NCBI GenBank assembly: GCA_963711095.1
Contig: CAVQCX010000016.1
Span: 46,148 to 110,147 of the forward strand
Reading direction: 5' to 3'
Length of the DNA: 64,000 nt
DNA from: CAVQCX01 sp963711095
Lineage (GTDB): Bacteria > Pseudomonadota > Gammaproteobacteria > Chromatiales > Chromatiaceae
Shown here piece by piece: positions 25,769 through 35,786 of the stretch (position 1 is its first letter; every line of letters starts with the position of its first letter). The notes under the pieces were generated by a model. It was not told where the DNA came from, did not search any database, and was given only the letters and a program-made list of their open reading frames with translations. The position numbers were made by a program, and so were the translations under genes.

Positions 25769-27633
25769 TCAGCGGACCCACAGGAAGTACCCGACCATGA
25801 GCACTGCACCCAGCACCATGAGGCTGGCGTAGCGGGCGGCATTGCCGTTCTGCGTCATGCTCAGCAACCGGCTCCCCCCCGGGTCAGCCAGACCACGGAG
25901 CCCAGGGCGGCGGTGTTCAGCGACCAGGATTCGACCAGGGTCTGCAGCACCCGCGCTAGCCCGAAATAGGGCCGCACTATGATCAGGTCATAGATGCGGT
26001 CCAGGTACCAGCCTTCCTCCAGCAGTCGGATGCTGCTGGTACCGCGCCCGGCGCGCTCGCGGCGCACGATCGCGAAGGCCAGTGCGATGCCCACCAGGGG
26101 AGCGATCATCCCCGCCAGCTGCAGCAGCAGGCCGCTGCCGCCATGGGGCAGCTCCGGTGTGCCGATCTCCGGGGCCAGCCATGGGCCCCAGAGCTGAGGC
26201 AGGTGCCAGCCGTGGGGCAGCTCGACAAAGCCCAAGGTCAGGCTCGCCAGGGCCAGCAGGCCCAGCGGCAGGCCCATGGACCAGGACATGCGGTAGGCGA
26301 CGGTGTCACCGCGCTGAGGCCCTTGGAACACCATCAGGTACAGCCTGAAGGCGTAGGCGCCGGTGAGCACCGCCCCGAGGATGGCGAGCGACCACAGCAG
26401 GCCCCCGTTGGGGGCCAGCGCGGCGGCCTCGATGATCGGGTCCTTGCTGTAGAAGCCGGCCGAGATGAAGGGCACCGCCGCCAGGGCCAGGGAGCCCGCC
26501 AGGAACACCAGCCGCAGGTAGGGCTGGCCCTGGGCCAGGCCACCCATGTTGCGGATGTCGTGGTCGCCGCGGTAGGCGTTGATCACCACCCCGGCGCCCA
26601 TGAACAGCAGGGCCTTGAAGCAGGCGTGGGTGGCCAGGTGGAAGAGTGCCAGGCCGTAGGCCCCCACGCCCAGCCCCAGGAACATGTAGCCGATCTGGCT
26701 GATGGTGGAGTAGGCGATGACCCGCTTGATGTCGTGCTGGCCGAGAGCGGCCAGGCCGGCATAGACCAGCGTGACCGCGCCCACCACGGCGACCAGCCCG
26801 AGGACCTGGGGCACCGCCTCGAACAGGGGATGCATCCGGGCGATGAGATAGACCCCCGCGGTCACCATGGTGGCCGCGTGGATGAGTGCGGAGACCGTGC
26901 TGGGACCGGCCATGGCATCGGGAAGCCAGACCGACAGCGGCAGCTGCGCCGACTTGCCGGCAGCGCCGATCAGAATCAGCACGGCGATCCAACCGAGCAG
27001 GCCTGTGCTGGCCTGTGACTGGGCGACGGCGCCGAGCAGCGGCTCGAAGTCCAGGGTGCCGAAGTGGGTGTAGAGCAGGAAGATCCCCAGGGCCAGGGCT
27101 GCGTCGCCGATGCGCGTGACCACGAAGGCCTTGCGTCCGCAGCGGGCCTTGTCGGCGTCCCGGTACCAGTGCGAGATCAGGGCGTAAGAGCACAGGCCCA
27201 TCAGCTCCCAGCCCAGGTACATGAGCAGCAGGTTGTCCGCCATCACGAACAACAGCATGCCGGCGACGAACAGGTTGAGGAACACGTAGTAGCGCCGCTC
27301 GCCGTAGTCCTCGGCCATGAAGGACAGCGAGAACAGATGGATCAGGAAGCCGACCCAGCCGGCCACGCTGACCATCACCAGGCTCACCCGGTCCACCCGC
27401 AGTCCGAAGCTGGCCTGCCAGTCGCCCACCGCCATCCAGGTATAGAGGGTCTGGTGCGCGGTCCCGCCGGCACCACCGCTGGCCCACAAGGCGGCCACCG
27501 CGGCGGCGCACACCAGCATGGCCAGAGTGGCGACGCGGGCGCAGACCGCGGGGCGCACAGTGCCCCCGAACAGGGCAATTGCGGCAGCCCCCGCCAGAGG
27601 GCTGCCGGGAATCAGCCACAGCCAGTCGCTCAT
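25769..27633 (-). CDS. nuoL: NADH-quinone oxidoreductase subunit L (one-base frameshift near the 3' end)
   Basis: Distal proton-pumping subunit of complex I with the long lateral helix. The main frame (27633-25861) has the expected motifs, LGWELMGLCSYALISHWY, KSAQLPLSVWLPDAMAGPSTVSALIHAATMVTAGVYL and IKRVIAYSTISQIGYMFLGLG, but ends early at VVWLTRGGAGC. One more G in the seven-G run (25874-25880) gives VVWLTRGGSRLLSMTQNGNAARYASLMVLGAVLMVGYFLWVR, ending at 25769, which is the normal NuoL C-terminus and brings the protein to about 621 residues. The apparent 29-codon gene between nuoL and nuoM is therefore the missing NuoL end. The start overlaps nuoK (ATGA). Confidence 0.9.
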
Positions 27634-27959
27634 GGGCGCGGCTCCTCGGCCAGCGGTGCTGCGTCGCGCAGGCTGTGGATGTCAGACAGCTGGGTGACCT
27701 TGAGCCGGCGAAACGCCAGATAGACCAGTACCAGGGCCACCGCCAGCTCGGCGCCGGTGATGGTCATCAGAAACAGCACCAGGATCTGGCCTACCGAATC
27801 CTGCCAATACTGGCCGGCGGCCGCGGCGGTCAGGCCCGCGCCGTTGAACATCAGCTCTATGCCCATCAGCACGAACAGCAGCTCCCGGCGCAGCAGCACC
27901 ATCGCCAGCCCGATCAGGAACAACAGCGCGCCCGTCATCAGGGTGGGCTCGTAGACCAT
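27630..27959 (-). CDS. nuoK: NADH-quinone oxidoreductase subunit K
   Basis: Small membrane subunit of complex I related to MrpC; 109 residues with three hydrophobic helices. LLFLIGLAMVLLRRELLFVLMGIELMFNGAGL carries the conserved Glu of the second helix and AELAVALVLVYLAFRR the C-terminal helix with its Glu. The start ATG overlaps the nuoJ stop (TGATG pattern). The tail after residue 95 is a little longer than in E. coli NuoK. Confidence 0.95.
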   Translation of the reverse strand: MVYEPTLMTGALLFLIGLAMVLLRRELLFVLMGIELMFNGAGLTAAAAGQYWQDSVGQILVLFLMTITGAELAVALVLVYLAFRRLKVTQLSDIHSLRDAAPLAEEPRP

Positions 27960-28456
27960 CAGGATTCCTCCACCTTGGCGCTGAGGTACAGCACCGCTGT
28001 CAGCGCGGCCAACAGCAGCAGCGCGGTCGCCTCGACGATGAGCAGGTAGTGGCCGAATAGCTCCTCGGCCACAGCCTTGGGGCCTATGGAGACGATCGTC
28101 GGCAGCGCCGTCTGTGGCCCGGTGGCGAACAGCGCGGCGATCTCGGCCAGCAGCACCAGGAGCAGCAGCATCGGCCACCAGAAGCGGCGGTTCATGCGCG
28201 GCACATAGCCGCGCGGTGCCGAGCGGTGGAGCATGGTCATCATGAACACCAGCAGGACCAACACCGCACCCACGTACAGGCTCACCTGCAGGGCGGAGAT
28301 GAAAGGGGCCCCGAGCAGGTAATAGAGCACCGCCATGGCGACCATGGAGGTGACCAGATACAGCCCCCCGTACATGGCCTGGCGGGCAAACAGGGCCGAC
28401 AGCGCCGAGACCAGCATGATGGCCGAGGTGACGTAGAAGATGCCGTTCCAGAGCAT
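27959..28456 (-). CDS. nuoJ: NADH-quinone oxidoreductase subunit J
   Basis: Membrane subunit of complex I, 165 residues with five hydrophobic segments. VSALSALFARQAMYGGLYLVTSMVAMAVLYYLLGAPFISALQVSLYVGAVLVLLVFMMTML is the NuoJ core, including the pi-bulge helix 3 region. It lies between nuoI (18-base gap) and nuoK (overlap). Confidence 0.95.
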   Translation of the reverse strand: MLWNGIFYVTSAIMLVSALSALFARQAMYGGLYLVTSMVAMAVLYYLLGAPFISALQVSLYVGAVLVLLVFMMTMLHRSAPRGYVPRMNRRFWWPMLLLLVLLAEIAALFATGPQTALPTIVSIGPKAVAEELFGHYLLIVEATALLLLAALTAVLYLSAKVEES

Positions 28457-28474
28457 GGCGTCGCCTTTGCGGAT

Positions 28475-29017
28475 CTAGGGCAGGTTGGAGTGCGGGTCTG
28501 CCGGCGGCGACTCGTGCTCCGCCTCGCCGATGGCCTTGCCCCGCACCGGCACCCCGGAGTGCCGGTAGAAGTTGTAATGGGGATGTTTGCCGGTGCCTGC
28601 GATCAGCAGGTCCTCCTTTTGATAGAGCAGCGTGCCGCGCGCGTAGGCGCCCATCTCGAAGTCCGGAGTGAGCTGGATGGCCAGGGTTGGGCAAGCCTCC
28701 TCACACATCCCGCAGAAGATGCAGCGGGCGAAGTTGATGCTGAAGGACTGGGGATAGCGCCGGTCGTCCTCCGGGGCTTCGCCCCCCTGGATGCTGATGC
28801 AGTCTACCGGGCACACCGAGGAGCACAGGTAGCAGGCCACACAGCGTTCCTGGCCGTCCGGGTCGCGCGTGAGCACGATGCGGCCTTTGTAGCGCGGTGG
28901 CAGCGCCGGCATCTCGTCCGGGTATTGCACCGTGGGGCGTCTGGCCAGCGCATGCTTGGCGGTCACCGCCAGGGCGCCCGCCAGTTGCCTGATAGTCTTG
29001 ACCACGTTCATTGGCAT
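28475..29017 (-). CDS. nuoI: NADH-quinone oxidoreductase subunit I
   Basis: Peripheral ferredoxin-like subunit carrying clusters N6a and N6b. The 180-residue protein has two 4Fe-4S motifs, CVACYLCSSVCPVDCI and CIFCGMCEEACPTLAI. These relay electrons from NuoG toward NuoB and the quinone site. The N-terminal amphipathic region VVKTIRQLAGALAVTAKHAL would contact the membrane arm. Confidence 0.96.
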   Translation of the reverse strand: MPMNVVKTIRQLAGALAVTAKHALARRPTVQYPDEMPALPPRYKGRIVLTRDPDGQERCVACYLCSSVCPVDCISIQGGEAPEDDRRYPQSFSINFARCIFCGMCEEACPTLAIQLTPDFEMGAYARGTLLYQKEDLLIAGTGKHPHYNFYRHSGVPVRGKAIGEAEHESPPADPHSNLP

Positions 29018-29048
29018 GTCTGCGCCGGTCCGGCCGCTCCAGGCGGAC

Positions 29049-30017
29049 TCACATCCACCAAATGCCCACCAGCGCGGTGACCATGATGTTCACCAGTGCC
29101 AGGGGCAAAAGAAACTTCCAGCCGAAGGCGATCAGCTGGTCATAGCGCAGCCGCGGCAGGCTGGTGCGCAGCCAGTAAAACACCAGCACCACGGCCCCGG
29201 TCTTGAGCGCGAACCACAGCGGGCCGGCCCAGGGCAGGAACGGCCCCCGCCAGCCGCCCAGGAACAGGGTGGTGGTGAGCGCGGCGATGAGCAGCATCGC
29301 CATGTACTCGCCGAGGAAGAACAGGGCAAAGATCATGCCCCCGTACTCGGTGTTGAAGCCAGCGGCCAGCTCGTTCTCGGCCTCCGGCAGGTCGAAGGGC
29401 AGGCGGTGGGTCTCCGCCACCCCGCAGATCAGGAAGATCACGAAGCCTATGGGCTGGAGCAGGGCATAGGGGATGCGCTGGGCCTCGACGATGGTATCCA
29501 ACTGGAAGGAGCCTGAGAGCAGCACCACCCCCATCACCGCCAGCGCCAGGGACAGCTCGTAGCTGATGAGCTGGGCGATGGCGCGCACCGAGCCGATCAG
29601 CGGGTACTTGCTGTTGGATGACCAGCCGCCGAGGAATATAGCGTAGGCGTTGATCGAGCTCATGGCGAGCACGAAGAGTATGGCGACATTCAGGTTCGCC
29701 GCCCAGTTCATCCCCGGCCCTATGGGTATAACCACGAAGCTCACCAGCACCGAACTGGCCACCAGGACCGGCGCCAGCAGGTAGAAACGGCGGTCCGCGA
29801 AAGGCGGGATGAAGACCTCCTTGCTAAGCAGCTTGAGCGCGTCGGCGATCGACTGCAGGATGCCGAAGGGGCCGACCCGGTTGGGGCCGTAGCGGTCCTG
29901 CAGCAGGCCCAGGACCCGGCGCTCGCCGAACACCAGCACCGCGGCCATGCCCACCAGGGCGAACACGGTAATGGCGATGCCGACGACGACGGCGAACCAG
30001 TAGACGACCGGACTCAT
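29049..30017 (-). CDS. nuoH: NADH-quinone oxidoreductase subunit H
   Basis: Membrane subunit that forms the quinone chamber with NuoB and NuoD. The 322-residue protein has eight hydrophobic helices and the NuoH signatures GERRVLGLLQDRYGPNRVGPFGILQSIADALKLLSKE, SSNSKYPLIGSVRAIAQLISYELSLAL and ETHRLPFDLPEAENELAAGFNTEYGG, with the conserved charged loop residues. The ATG overlaps the nuoG stop. Confidence 0.96.
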   Translation of the reverse strand: MSPVVYWFAVVVGIAITVFALVGMAAVLVFGERRVLGLLQDRYGPNRVGPFGILQSIADALKLLSKEVFIPPFADRRFYLLAPVLVASSVLVSFVVIPIGPGMNWAANLNVAILFVLAMSSINAYAIFLGGWSSNSKYPLIGSVRAIAQLISYELSLALAVMGVVLLSGSFQLDTIVEAQRIPYALLQPIGFVIFLICGVAETHRLPFDLPEAENELAAGFNTEYGGMIFALFFLGEYMAMLLIAALTTTLFLGGWRGPFLPWAGPLWFALKTGAVVLVFYWLRTSLPRLRYDQLIAFGWKFLLPLALVNIMVTALVGIWWM

Positions 30018-32305
30018 GGCAGCGGCTCCCAGTCCAATCCCTCGCCTTCGCTGAGCCCAAGCGCCGCCATCGCTGAGCGGGACAGACCGATCGTGTCCTT
30101 GGCGCAGGCCGACTCGTAGCGCAACGGCAGCTCGACCTCGCCCAGGGGCCCGCGTAGCCTGATCAGAGTGCCCGGGGTCAGATCGGCGCCGTCGCCTTGG
30201 CCGGGGGCGAGGTAGGCTGCCGGGACGGGCGCGAGGGAGCTCAGCTCGGGCGCGAACGCCGCCAGCGGCTCATCTCCGAACCAGGTCACCAGGGCCGCCT
30301 GCCAGCGGCTGCTCGGCACTGCCACCGGCTTGTAGTCCGCCTCGGCGCTGGCCCGCAGATGGGTGTACGCCCCTGGCTCGACCTTGATCCCGGTGCGCCC
30401 CGGCTGGGGCGGCCGGTCCAGGTACTTGTAGGCCAGGACCTCGGCGTTGCGAACTATCCGGGAGAGTCCCACCATGTGGCCCAGGTCGGAGATCGCCGTG
30501 TAGGGGTCGGGCAGCGCCGGCTCCCGCGCGAACACCTTGCTGTAGCCCTGAGCCAGGCCGCCGTAGTTGACGAAGGTGCCGGCGCGCTCGGTCACCGCCG
30601 CCAGGGGGATGAATGCGTCGGCCTGACGGACCGTCTCTGTGGCGATGCAGTCGAGCACCACCAGCAGTCTGAGCCGGGGGCGCACTGCGCGCCAGCGCGC
30701 CGCGCCGGGGTCCGAGCCGAAGGGGTCGGACCCCAGCACGATCAGGGTATCGACCTCTCCGCTCTCCACCGAGCGCAGCACCCGCTCGGCGTCGCCGGGA
30801 CGCGACAGCAGCGCAGTGCCGAAGGCATTGGCCCCGGGCAGGGCGAAGGCGCAGCGCGCCCCGACTGCCTTGGCCAGCTGGGCCAGGGCCCGGCAGCCCG
30901 CCGCCCCGAGGGTCTCGGCGACCCCGAGCACCACCGCCCGCTGGGCCTGCGCGAGCCGCTCGCCGATGGCTTTGAGTGCGGCATTGGCCCGGGCATTGGG
31001 GTTCTCGGCGCGCCGGCGCAGGGTGGTCAGGGCGCCGGCCAGATCCGCCGGGCCCAGGCTCAGCGCCTGATCTGCGTGGGCGGCCAAAGGCACGGGCACG
31101 CTGTGCAGCAGGATCAGCGGATGACCGGCGCGTACCACCTGGCGCACCGCCAGGTCCATCATAGGGGCGTGCCCGGTCAGGTCGCCCACCACCAGCAGGG
31201 CGTCGGCGGAGGCGATCTCGTTGAGGGTCGGGGCCTCGTCACTGGCGGTGGCCGCCTCGGCAATGGCCGCCTCCAGGTCGGGGCTGGCGTGGGCGCTGTA
31301 CCAGCCGCCCATGGCGGCCATCAGCGAGCGCAGGGCGGCGTTGCCTTCCATATCCTCACGCACCGAGCCCAGGCCCGCGACCACGCCCTGGGCGTCGGCG
31401 AGGCGCTCGGCGATGGCCTCCAGGGTTTCGGTCAGCTCACCCTCGCGGCCGTCGATCCGCGCCTTGAGGGGCCTGTCGGGGCTCTCGCTGTAGCGGTGGC
31501 CGAAGCGGCCGCGGTCGCAGATGAACCACTCGTTGACCCGGTGATTGGAGCGGTGGGTCACCCGCCGCAGGGTCCCGTTGCGCGCCCCCGGCAGGGTGTT
31601 GCAGCCGACGCTGCAATGGGGACAGACCGAGGGTGCGGTCTGCAGGTCCCAGACGCGGCCGTAGTGCCGACGGAACACCTTGTCTGTGAACACCCCGGTG
31701 GGACAGACCTCCACCAGGTTGCCGGCGAACGGACTCTCCAGAGCGCCGTCGGTGGCACGCCCGAAGTACACCCGGTTGCGCGAGCCCAGCGCCCCCAGGT
31801 CGGTGCCCAGGGCATATTCCTGGTAGAAGCGCACGCAGCGGTAGCAGGTGATGCAACGGTCCATGTCGTGCCAGACCAGCGGACCCAGGTCCTGATTGAG
31901 GAAGGTGCGCTTGGCGCCGTCGTAGCGCCGGTAGGCGGGTCCGACGGCCACCGTCGTGTCCTGCAGGTGGCACTCGCCGGCCTCGTCGCAGACCGGGCAG
32001 TCGTGGGGGTGGTTGGTCATCACCAGCTCGATCACCGACTGGCGCGCCGCCACCGCTTGGTCCGCGCTCAGCGACATGCGCATGCCGTCCTGGGCCTTGA
32101 GCATGCAGGCGGGCAGCGTCCGCGGCCGCTCCCCTTCCCGGGCGGGCTGAAGCTCCACCATGCACAGGCGGCAGGCGCCGATGCTGCCCAGCGCCGGGTG
32201 ATAGCAGAAGTGCGGGATATCGACGCCCGCCGCGTGCGCCGCCTCGATCACGTTGTCCCCGTCGGAGAAGGGGATTGCCTGGTCGTCGACGTAGAAGGTG
32301 CCCAC
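30014..32305 (-). CDS. nuoG: NADH-quinone oxidoreductase subunit G
   Basis: Largest peripheral complex I subunit, 763 residues. In order: a 2Fe-2S domain (CYHPALGSIGACRLCMVEL), the His-ligated N5 motif HPHDCPVCDEAGECHLQD, a pair of 4Fe-4S motifs (CITCYRCVRFYQEY and later Cys), then a molybdopterin-oxidoreductase-like domain beginning CPHCSVGCN with a fourth Cys in FICDRGRFG. That last set is the extra N7 cluster site, retained in E. coli-type enzymes. The GTG start at 32305 follows a GAGGAG site. The C-terminal half is Ala-rich and divergent, as usual. Confidence 0.94.
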   Translation of the reverse strand: MGTFYVDDQAIPFSDGDNVIEAAHAAGVDIPHFCYHPALGSIGACRLCMVELQPAREGERPRTLPACMLKAQDGMRMSLSADQAVAARQSVIELVMTNHPHDCPVCDEAGECHLQDTTVAVGPAYRRYDGAKRTFLNQDLGPLVWHDMDRCITCYRCVRFYQEYALGTDLGALGSRNRVYFGRATDGALESPFAGNLVEVCPTGVFTDKVFRRHYGRVWDLQTAPSVCPHCSVGCNTLPGARNGTLRRVTHRSNHRVNEWFICDRGRFGHRYSESPDRPLKARIDGREGELTETLEAIAERLADAQGVVAGLGSVREDMEGNAALRSLMAAMGGWYSAHASPDLEAAIAEAATASDEAPTLNEIASADALLVVGDLTGHAPMMDLAVRQVVRAGHPLILLHSVPVPLAAHADQALSLGPADLAGALTTLRRRAENPNARANAALKAIGERLAQAQRAVVLGVAETLGAAGCRALAQLAKAVGARCAFALPGANAFGTALLSRPGDAERVLRSVESGEVDTLIVLGSDPFGSDPGAARWRAVRPRLRLLVVLDCIATETVRQADAFIPLAAVTERAGTFVNYGGLAQGYSKVFAREPALPDPYTAISDLGHMVGLSRIVRNAEVLAYKYLDRPPQPGRTGIKVEPGAYTHLRASAEADYKPVAVPSSRWQAALVTWFGDEPLAAFAPELSSLAPVPAAYLAPGQGDGADLTPGTLIRLRGPLGEVELPLRYESACAKDTIGLSRSAMAALGLSEGEGLDWEPLP

Positions 32306-33575
32306 TCGATCGAGCTCCTCGGTAAGGACAGGCGCCGCGCTCGATGTGCTCGTGGATCAGATCCCGGAAGAGCTTCAGGCCGGACTCCAGGGGCATGATC
32401 GCGCCGGGCGCGAAGGCACAGAACGAGTTGGGCGCGATCTTGGCGCACAGCTCCAGCATCAGATCCAGGTCCCCGCGCCGGCCCTGGCCGGCCTCGATGC
32501 GCTCCAGCAGGCTGTGCAGGTAGGGCAGGCCGTCCCGGCACGGCGTGCAGAAGCCGCAGGACTCGCGCACGAAGAACTTGTTGATGCCGATCAGGAAATC
32601 CAGCGGGCAGGTGGCGCTGCCCAGGGCGATGATGCCGCAGGTGCCGAAGCGCGAGCCCGCAGCCGCCACCGCGTCGAACTGCATCGGCGTGTCGAGATGC
32701 TCCGGCAGCAGGAACGCGGTGGAGGCACCGCCCGGCAGAAAGGCCACCAGCTCCTGGCCGTCCAGGGGGCCGCCGGCGTGGGCGTAGATCAGCTCCCGGG
32801 CGGTGGTGCCCATGGGCAGCTCCCAGAAGCCGGGGCGCTTGACCTCGCCGCAGACGCTGTAGAGCTTGGTGCCGCGGCCGCCGTTGATGCCCTGGGCGTT
32901 GAACCAGTCCGCACCCCGGGTGACGATGTGGGGCACGTGGCACAGGGTCTCGATGTTGTGGACCAGGGTCGGCGCGCCCCAGAGACCCTTCTCGAAGGGC
33001 ATGGGCGGCTTGGCCCGGGGGTTGCCGCGCCGCCCCTCCAGGGCGTTCAGCAGGGCGGTCTCCTCACCGCAGATGTAGCGCCCGGCGGAGAGATGCACGT
33101 CGATGTCGAGATCGAAGCCGGAGCCCAGGATGTTGGCGCCCACCAGGCCTGCGTCCCGGGCCTCGGCGACCGCCCGTTCCAGGCGCCGGGCGCCCTCGGC
33201 GTACTCGCCGCGCACGAACACGTAGACATGGTCCGCCTGCTCGATGAATCCGGTCACCAGCACCGCCTCGATCACTTGGTGCGGGTCGCGGTAGAGCAGC
33301 TGGCGGTCCTTGAACGAGCCCGGCTCGGTCTCGTCCACGTTCATCACCAGGTAGCGCGGATGGGGGGCATCGGACCCGCGCGCCCGCCACTTGCGCGCCA
33401 GGGGGAAGCCGGCCCCGCCGTAGCCGCGCAGGCCGGTCTTGTCGACCATCTCGATCATGGCCTCGGGGTCCTGGCCCAGGGCGACCTTGAGCGCCTCGTA
33501 GCCGCCGCTGGCGCGATACTCTGCCAGGCCCGGGGGCTGCGGCAGGTCGAAATTGCGACTCAGCACGCGCTCCAC
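32306..33575 (-). CDS. nuoF: NADH-quinone oxidoreductase subunit F (stop codon not found at the expected end)
   Basis: NADH- and FMN-binding subunit of complex I. GTG 33575 has a GGAGGG site and follows the nuoE stop by 2 bases. The FMN/NADH glycine-rich motif GLRGYGGAGFPLARKWR, the motif DETEPGSFKDRQLLYRDPHQVIEAVL, and the N3 cluster ligands ESCGFCTPCRDG with a later Cys are all present. About 423 residues fit before nuoG begins. In this frame there is no stop near the nuoG start: it stays open to 31437, deep inside nuoG. An indel near 32300-32340 is likely; the right boundary given here is approximate. Confidence 0.88.
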
Positions 33576-33577
33576 GC

Positions 33578-34057
33578 TCAGCCCTCCGCCTCGGTCGCCA
33601 GGGATGCGAGCAGCTCCCCGAGGGATGCCGTATCCAGCCCGCCCAGCTCGCGCTCCCCTGCCAGCGCCGCCGGCGCCCGGTCGCACAGGCCCAGGCATAC
33701 GTGGGGCATCACCGTCACCGTACCGTCCTTGCTCACGCCCCCCAGCGGGACCCCGGTCAGGCGCTGGGCCTCGGCCAGCAGGGCCGGAGCGCCGGCCAGA
33801 TGGCAGGCGATGCTGTCGCAGACCCGTACCAGGGTGCGGCCCACGGGGCGGCGCAGCAGCAGGGAATAGAAGGTGGCCAGCTCGTCGAGCTGGGTCACCG
33901 ACAGGCCGCACAGGTCGCTGGCCTCGGCCAGGGCATCGTCTGGCAGATAGCCGTATTTCTGCTGCAGGAACTGCAGCGTGTAAATGGCCCCCGCGCGCTT
34001 TTCCGGATAGCGGGCGATGTGCTCCTGCAGATGGCTGCGCTCGTGGTCGGTCAGCAT
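33578..34057 (-). CDS. nuoE: NADH-quinone oxidoreductase subunit E
   Basis: Thioredoxin-like 2Fe-2S subunit (cluster N1a) that works with NuoF. The 159-residue protein has the ligands in CDSIACHLAG and then MPHVCLGLCDRAPA, the C-x4-C...C-x3-C pattern of NuoE. The helical N-terminal part RYPEKRAGAIYTLQFLQQKYGYLPDDAL is typical. It lies between nuoCD (40-base gap) and nuoF. Confidence 0.95.
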   Translation of the reverse strand: MLTDHERSHLQEHIARYPEKRAGAIYTLQFLQQKYGYLPDDALAEASDLCGLSVTQLDELATFYSLLLRRPVGRTLVRVCDSIACHLAGAPALLAEAQRLTGVPLGGVSKDGTVTVMPHVCLGLCDRAPAALAGERELGGLDTASLGELLASLATEAEG

Positions 34058-34097
34058 GGCGCCGGTACGGCTCCGGTGGGGTGTCGGCGGGTCGGGC

Positions 34098-35786
34098 TCA
34101 TCGGTCCAGGTCCGCGAGCACGTAGTCCATGGAGCCGATGGTGGCGATCACGTCCGCCAGCAGGTGGCCCTCGGACAGCCAGGAGAAGGCCTGCACGTGG
34201 GGGAAGGACGGCGTGCGGATACGCACCCGGTAGGGGTTGGGCGAGCCGTCGGAGACCAGGTAATAGCTCATCATCCCCTTGGGGGCCTCGGTGCGGAACG
34301 AGCTCTCCCCGGCCGGGAAGGCCATGCCGCGGCCGGTGCCCACGAAGTGGTGGATCAGGGTCTCGATGTCCTCCAGGGTGCGCGCCTTGCGGGCGAAGGC
34401 GTAGCGCGCCTGATCCGACAGCACCGGCCCCCCCGGCATGCGGGCCGCGGCCTGGCGGACGATGCGCAGGGTCTGGCGTATCTCCTCGATGCGCAGCCGG
34501 GTGCGGGCCAGGGCGTCGCCCTCGCTGGCGGTGGGGACCTCGAACTCGTAGTCCTCATAGCCGCAGTAGGGGCGTACCTTGCGCAGGTCCCAGGCATAGC
34601 CGGTGCAGCGCAGGTTCGGACCCGAGAATCCCCAGTCGATGGCCCGCTGGGCGTCGTATTGGGCCGTGCCGCGGGTACGGGCCTGGAAGATGGGGCTGTT
34701 GACCGTGATGGCCACGAATTCCGGCAATGCCTTCTCGATGCTCGCCGTCATCCGGTCCACCAGCTCCCGCCAGCCCTCCGGCAGATCCATGGAGACCCCG
34801 CCGATGCGGAAGAACGAGGGGTGCATGCGCCCGCCGGTGACCATCTGCACCACGTCGAAGATCAGCTCGCGCTCACGGAAGCAGTAGAAGGCAGGCGCCA
34901 TCAGGCCCAGGTCGTGGGAGAAGCTGCCCAGCCACACCAGGTGGGCGGCGATCCGGAACATCTCCGAGAGCATCACCCGCATCACCACCGCGCGCTCCGG
35001 CACCTCGATGCCGGCCAGACGCTCCACCGCCATCACATAGGGCAGCTCGTTGGCCACCCCGGCCAGGTAGTCGATGCGGTCGCAGTAGGGGATGTAGTTG
35101 TGATAGGTGTGGCGCTCGGCGATCTTCTCCGCACCCCGGTGGTGGAAGCCGATGTCCGGGTCCAGGCCGACCACCGTCTCCCCGTGCAGGCGCGCCACCA
35201 GGCGCAGGATGCCGTGGGTGCCCGGGTGGTTGGGCCCGATGTTGAGGATGATCTCGTCCTCGCGCTCTCCCGGCAGCCGGGTGTCCACGACCCGGTAGGT
35301 CTCCATCAGCTGGCGGTGGCGCTCCGGGGGCAGGCTGTAGGGCCCGTGCTCGGTGGCGCGGCCGGGATAGGACTTGCGCAGCGGATGCCCTTCCCAGTAG
35401 ACCGGCAGCAGGATCCGGCGCAGATCGGGATGGCCCGTAAACTGGAGGCCAAACAGGTCATAGACCTCGCGCTCGTACCAGTTGGCGCTGGGCCACAGGG
35501 AGGTGATGCTGGGCAGCGGGGTGTCTTCGTCCTCGATATGCACCTTCAGGCGCAGGTCGCGCTTACCCGACAGCGAGCACAGCTCGTAGAAGACCGTGTA
35601 GCCGCCGCCCCGGCCGGACTCGTCGATGGCCGAGAGGTCATAGAGCATCTCGTAGCGGGGCTCGGCGTGGCGCTTGAGATGGGTGAGCACCTCCAGCAGG
35701 TGCTCGGGCGCGACCTGGTGCACCGGCACGTCCGCCCCGGATGCCTGGGGCGGGGTCTGCTCGAGCTCGGCGATCACGGCGCTCAC
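34098..35786 (-). CDS. nuoC: NADH-quinone oxidoreductase fused subunit C/D
   Basis: Fusion of NuoC (about residues 1-180) and NuoD (about residues 185-562), as in E. coli. GTG 35786 gives 562 residues and overlaps the nuoB stop (GTGA). The NuoC part has SITSLWPSANWYEREVYDLFGLQFTGHPDLRRILLP. The NuoD part has NIGPNHPGTHGILRL, DPDIGFHHRGAEKIAE and the quinone-site residues His and Tyr in GPNHPGTHG and FAVA-equivalent positions. The fused arrangement and the N7 ligands in NuoG both point to the E. coli-type clade of complex I. Confidence 0.95.
   Translation of the reverse strand: MSAVIAELEQTPPQASGADVPVHQVAPEHLLEVLTHLKRHAEPRYEMLYDLSAIDESGRGGGYTVFYELCSLSGKRDLRLKVHIEDEDTPLPSITSLWPSANWYEREVYDLFGLQFTGHPDLRRILLPVYWEGHPLRKSYPGRATEHGPYSLPPERHRQLMETYRVVDTRLPGEREDEIILNIGPNHPGTHGILRLVARLHGETVVGLDPDIGFHHRGAEKIAERHTYHNYIPYCDRIDYLAGVANELPYVMAVERLAGIEVPERAVVMRVMLSEMFRIAAHLVWLGSFSHDLGLMAPAFYCFRERELIFDVVQMVTGGRMHPSFFRIGGVSMDLPEGWRELVDRMTASIEKALPEFVAITVNSPIFQARTRGTAQYDAQRAIDWGFSGPNLRCTGYAWDLRKVRPYCGYEDYEFEVPTASEGDALARTRLRIEEIRQTLRIVRQAAARMPGGPVLSDQARYAFARKARTLEDIETLIHHFVGTGRGMAFPAGESSFRTEAPKGMMSYYLVSDGSPNPYRVRIRTPSFPHVQAFSWLSEGHLLADVIATIGSMDYVLADLDR

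Noticed and set aside
25769..25860. A new 29-residue membrane protein between nuoL and nuoM
   Set aside because: It is better explained as the NuoL C-terminus separated by a one-base homopolymer shift.
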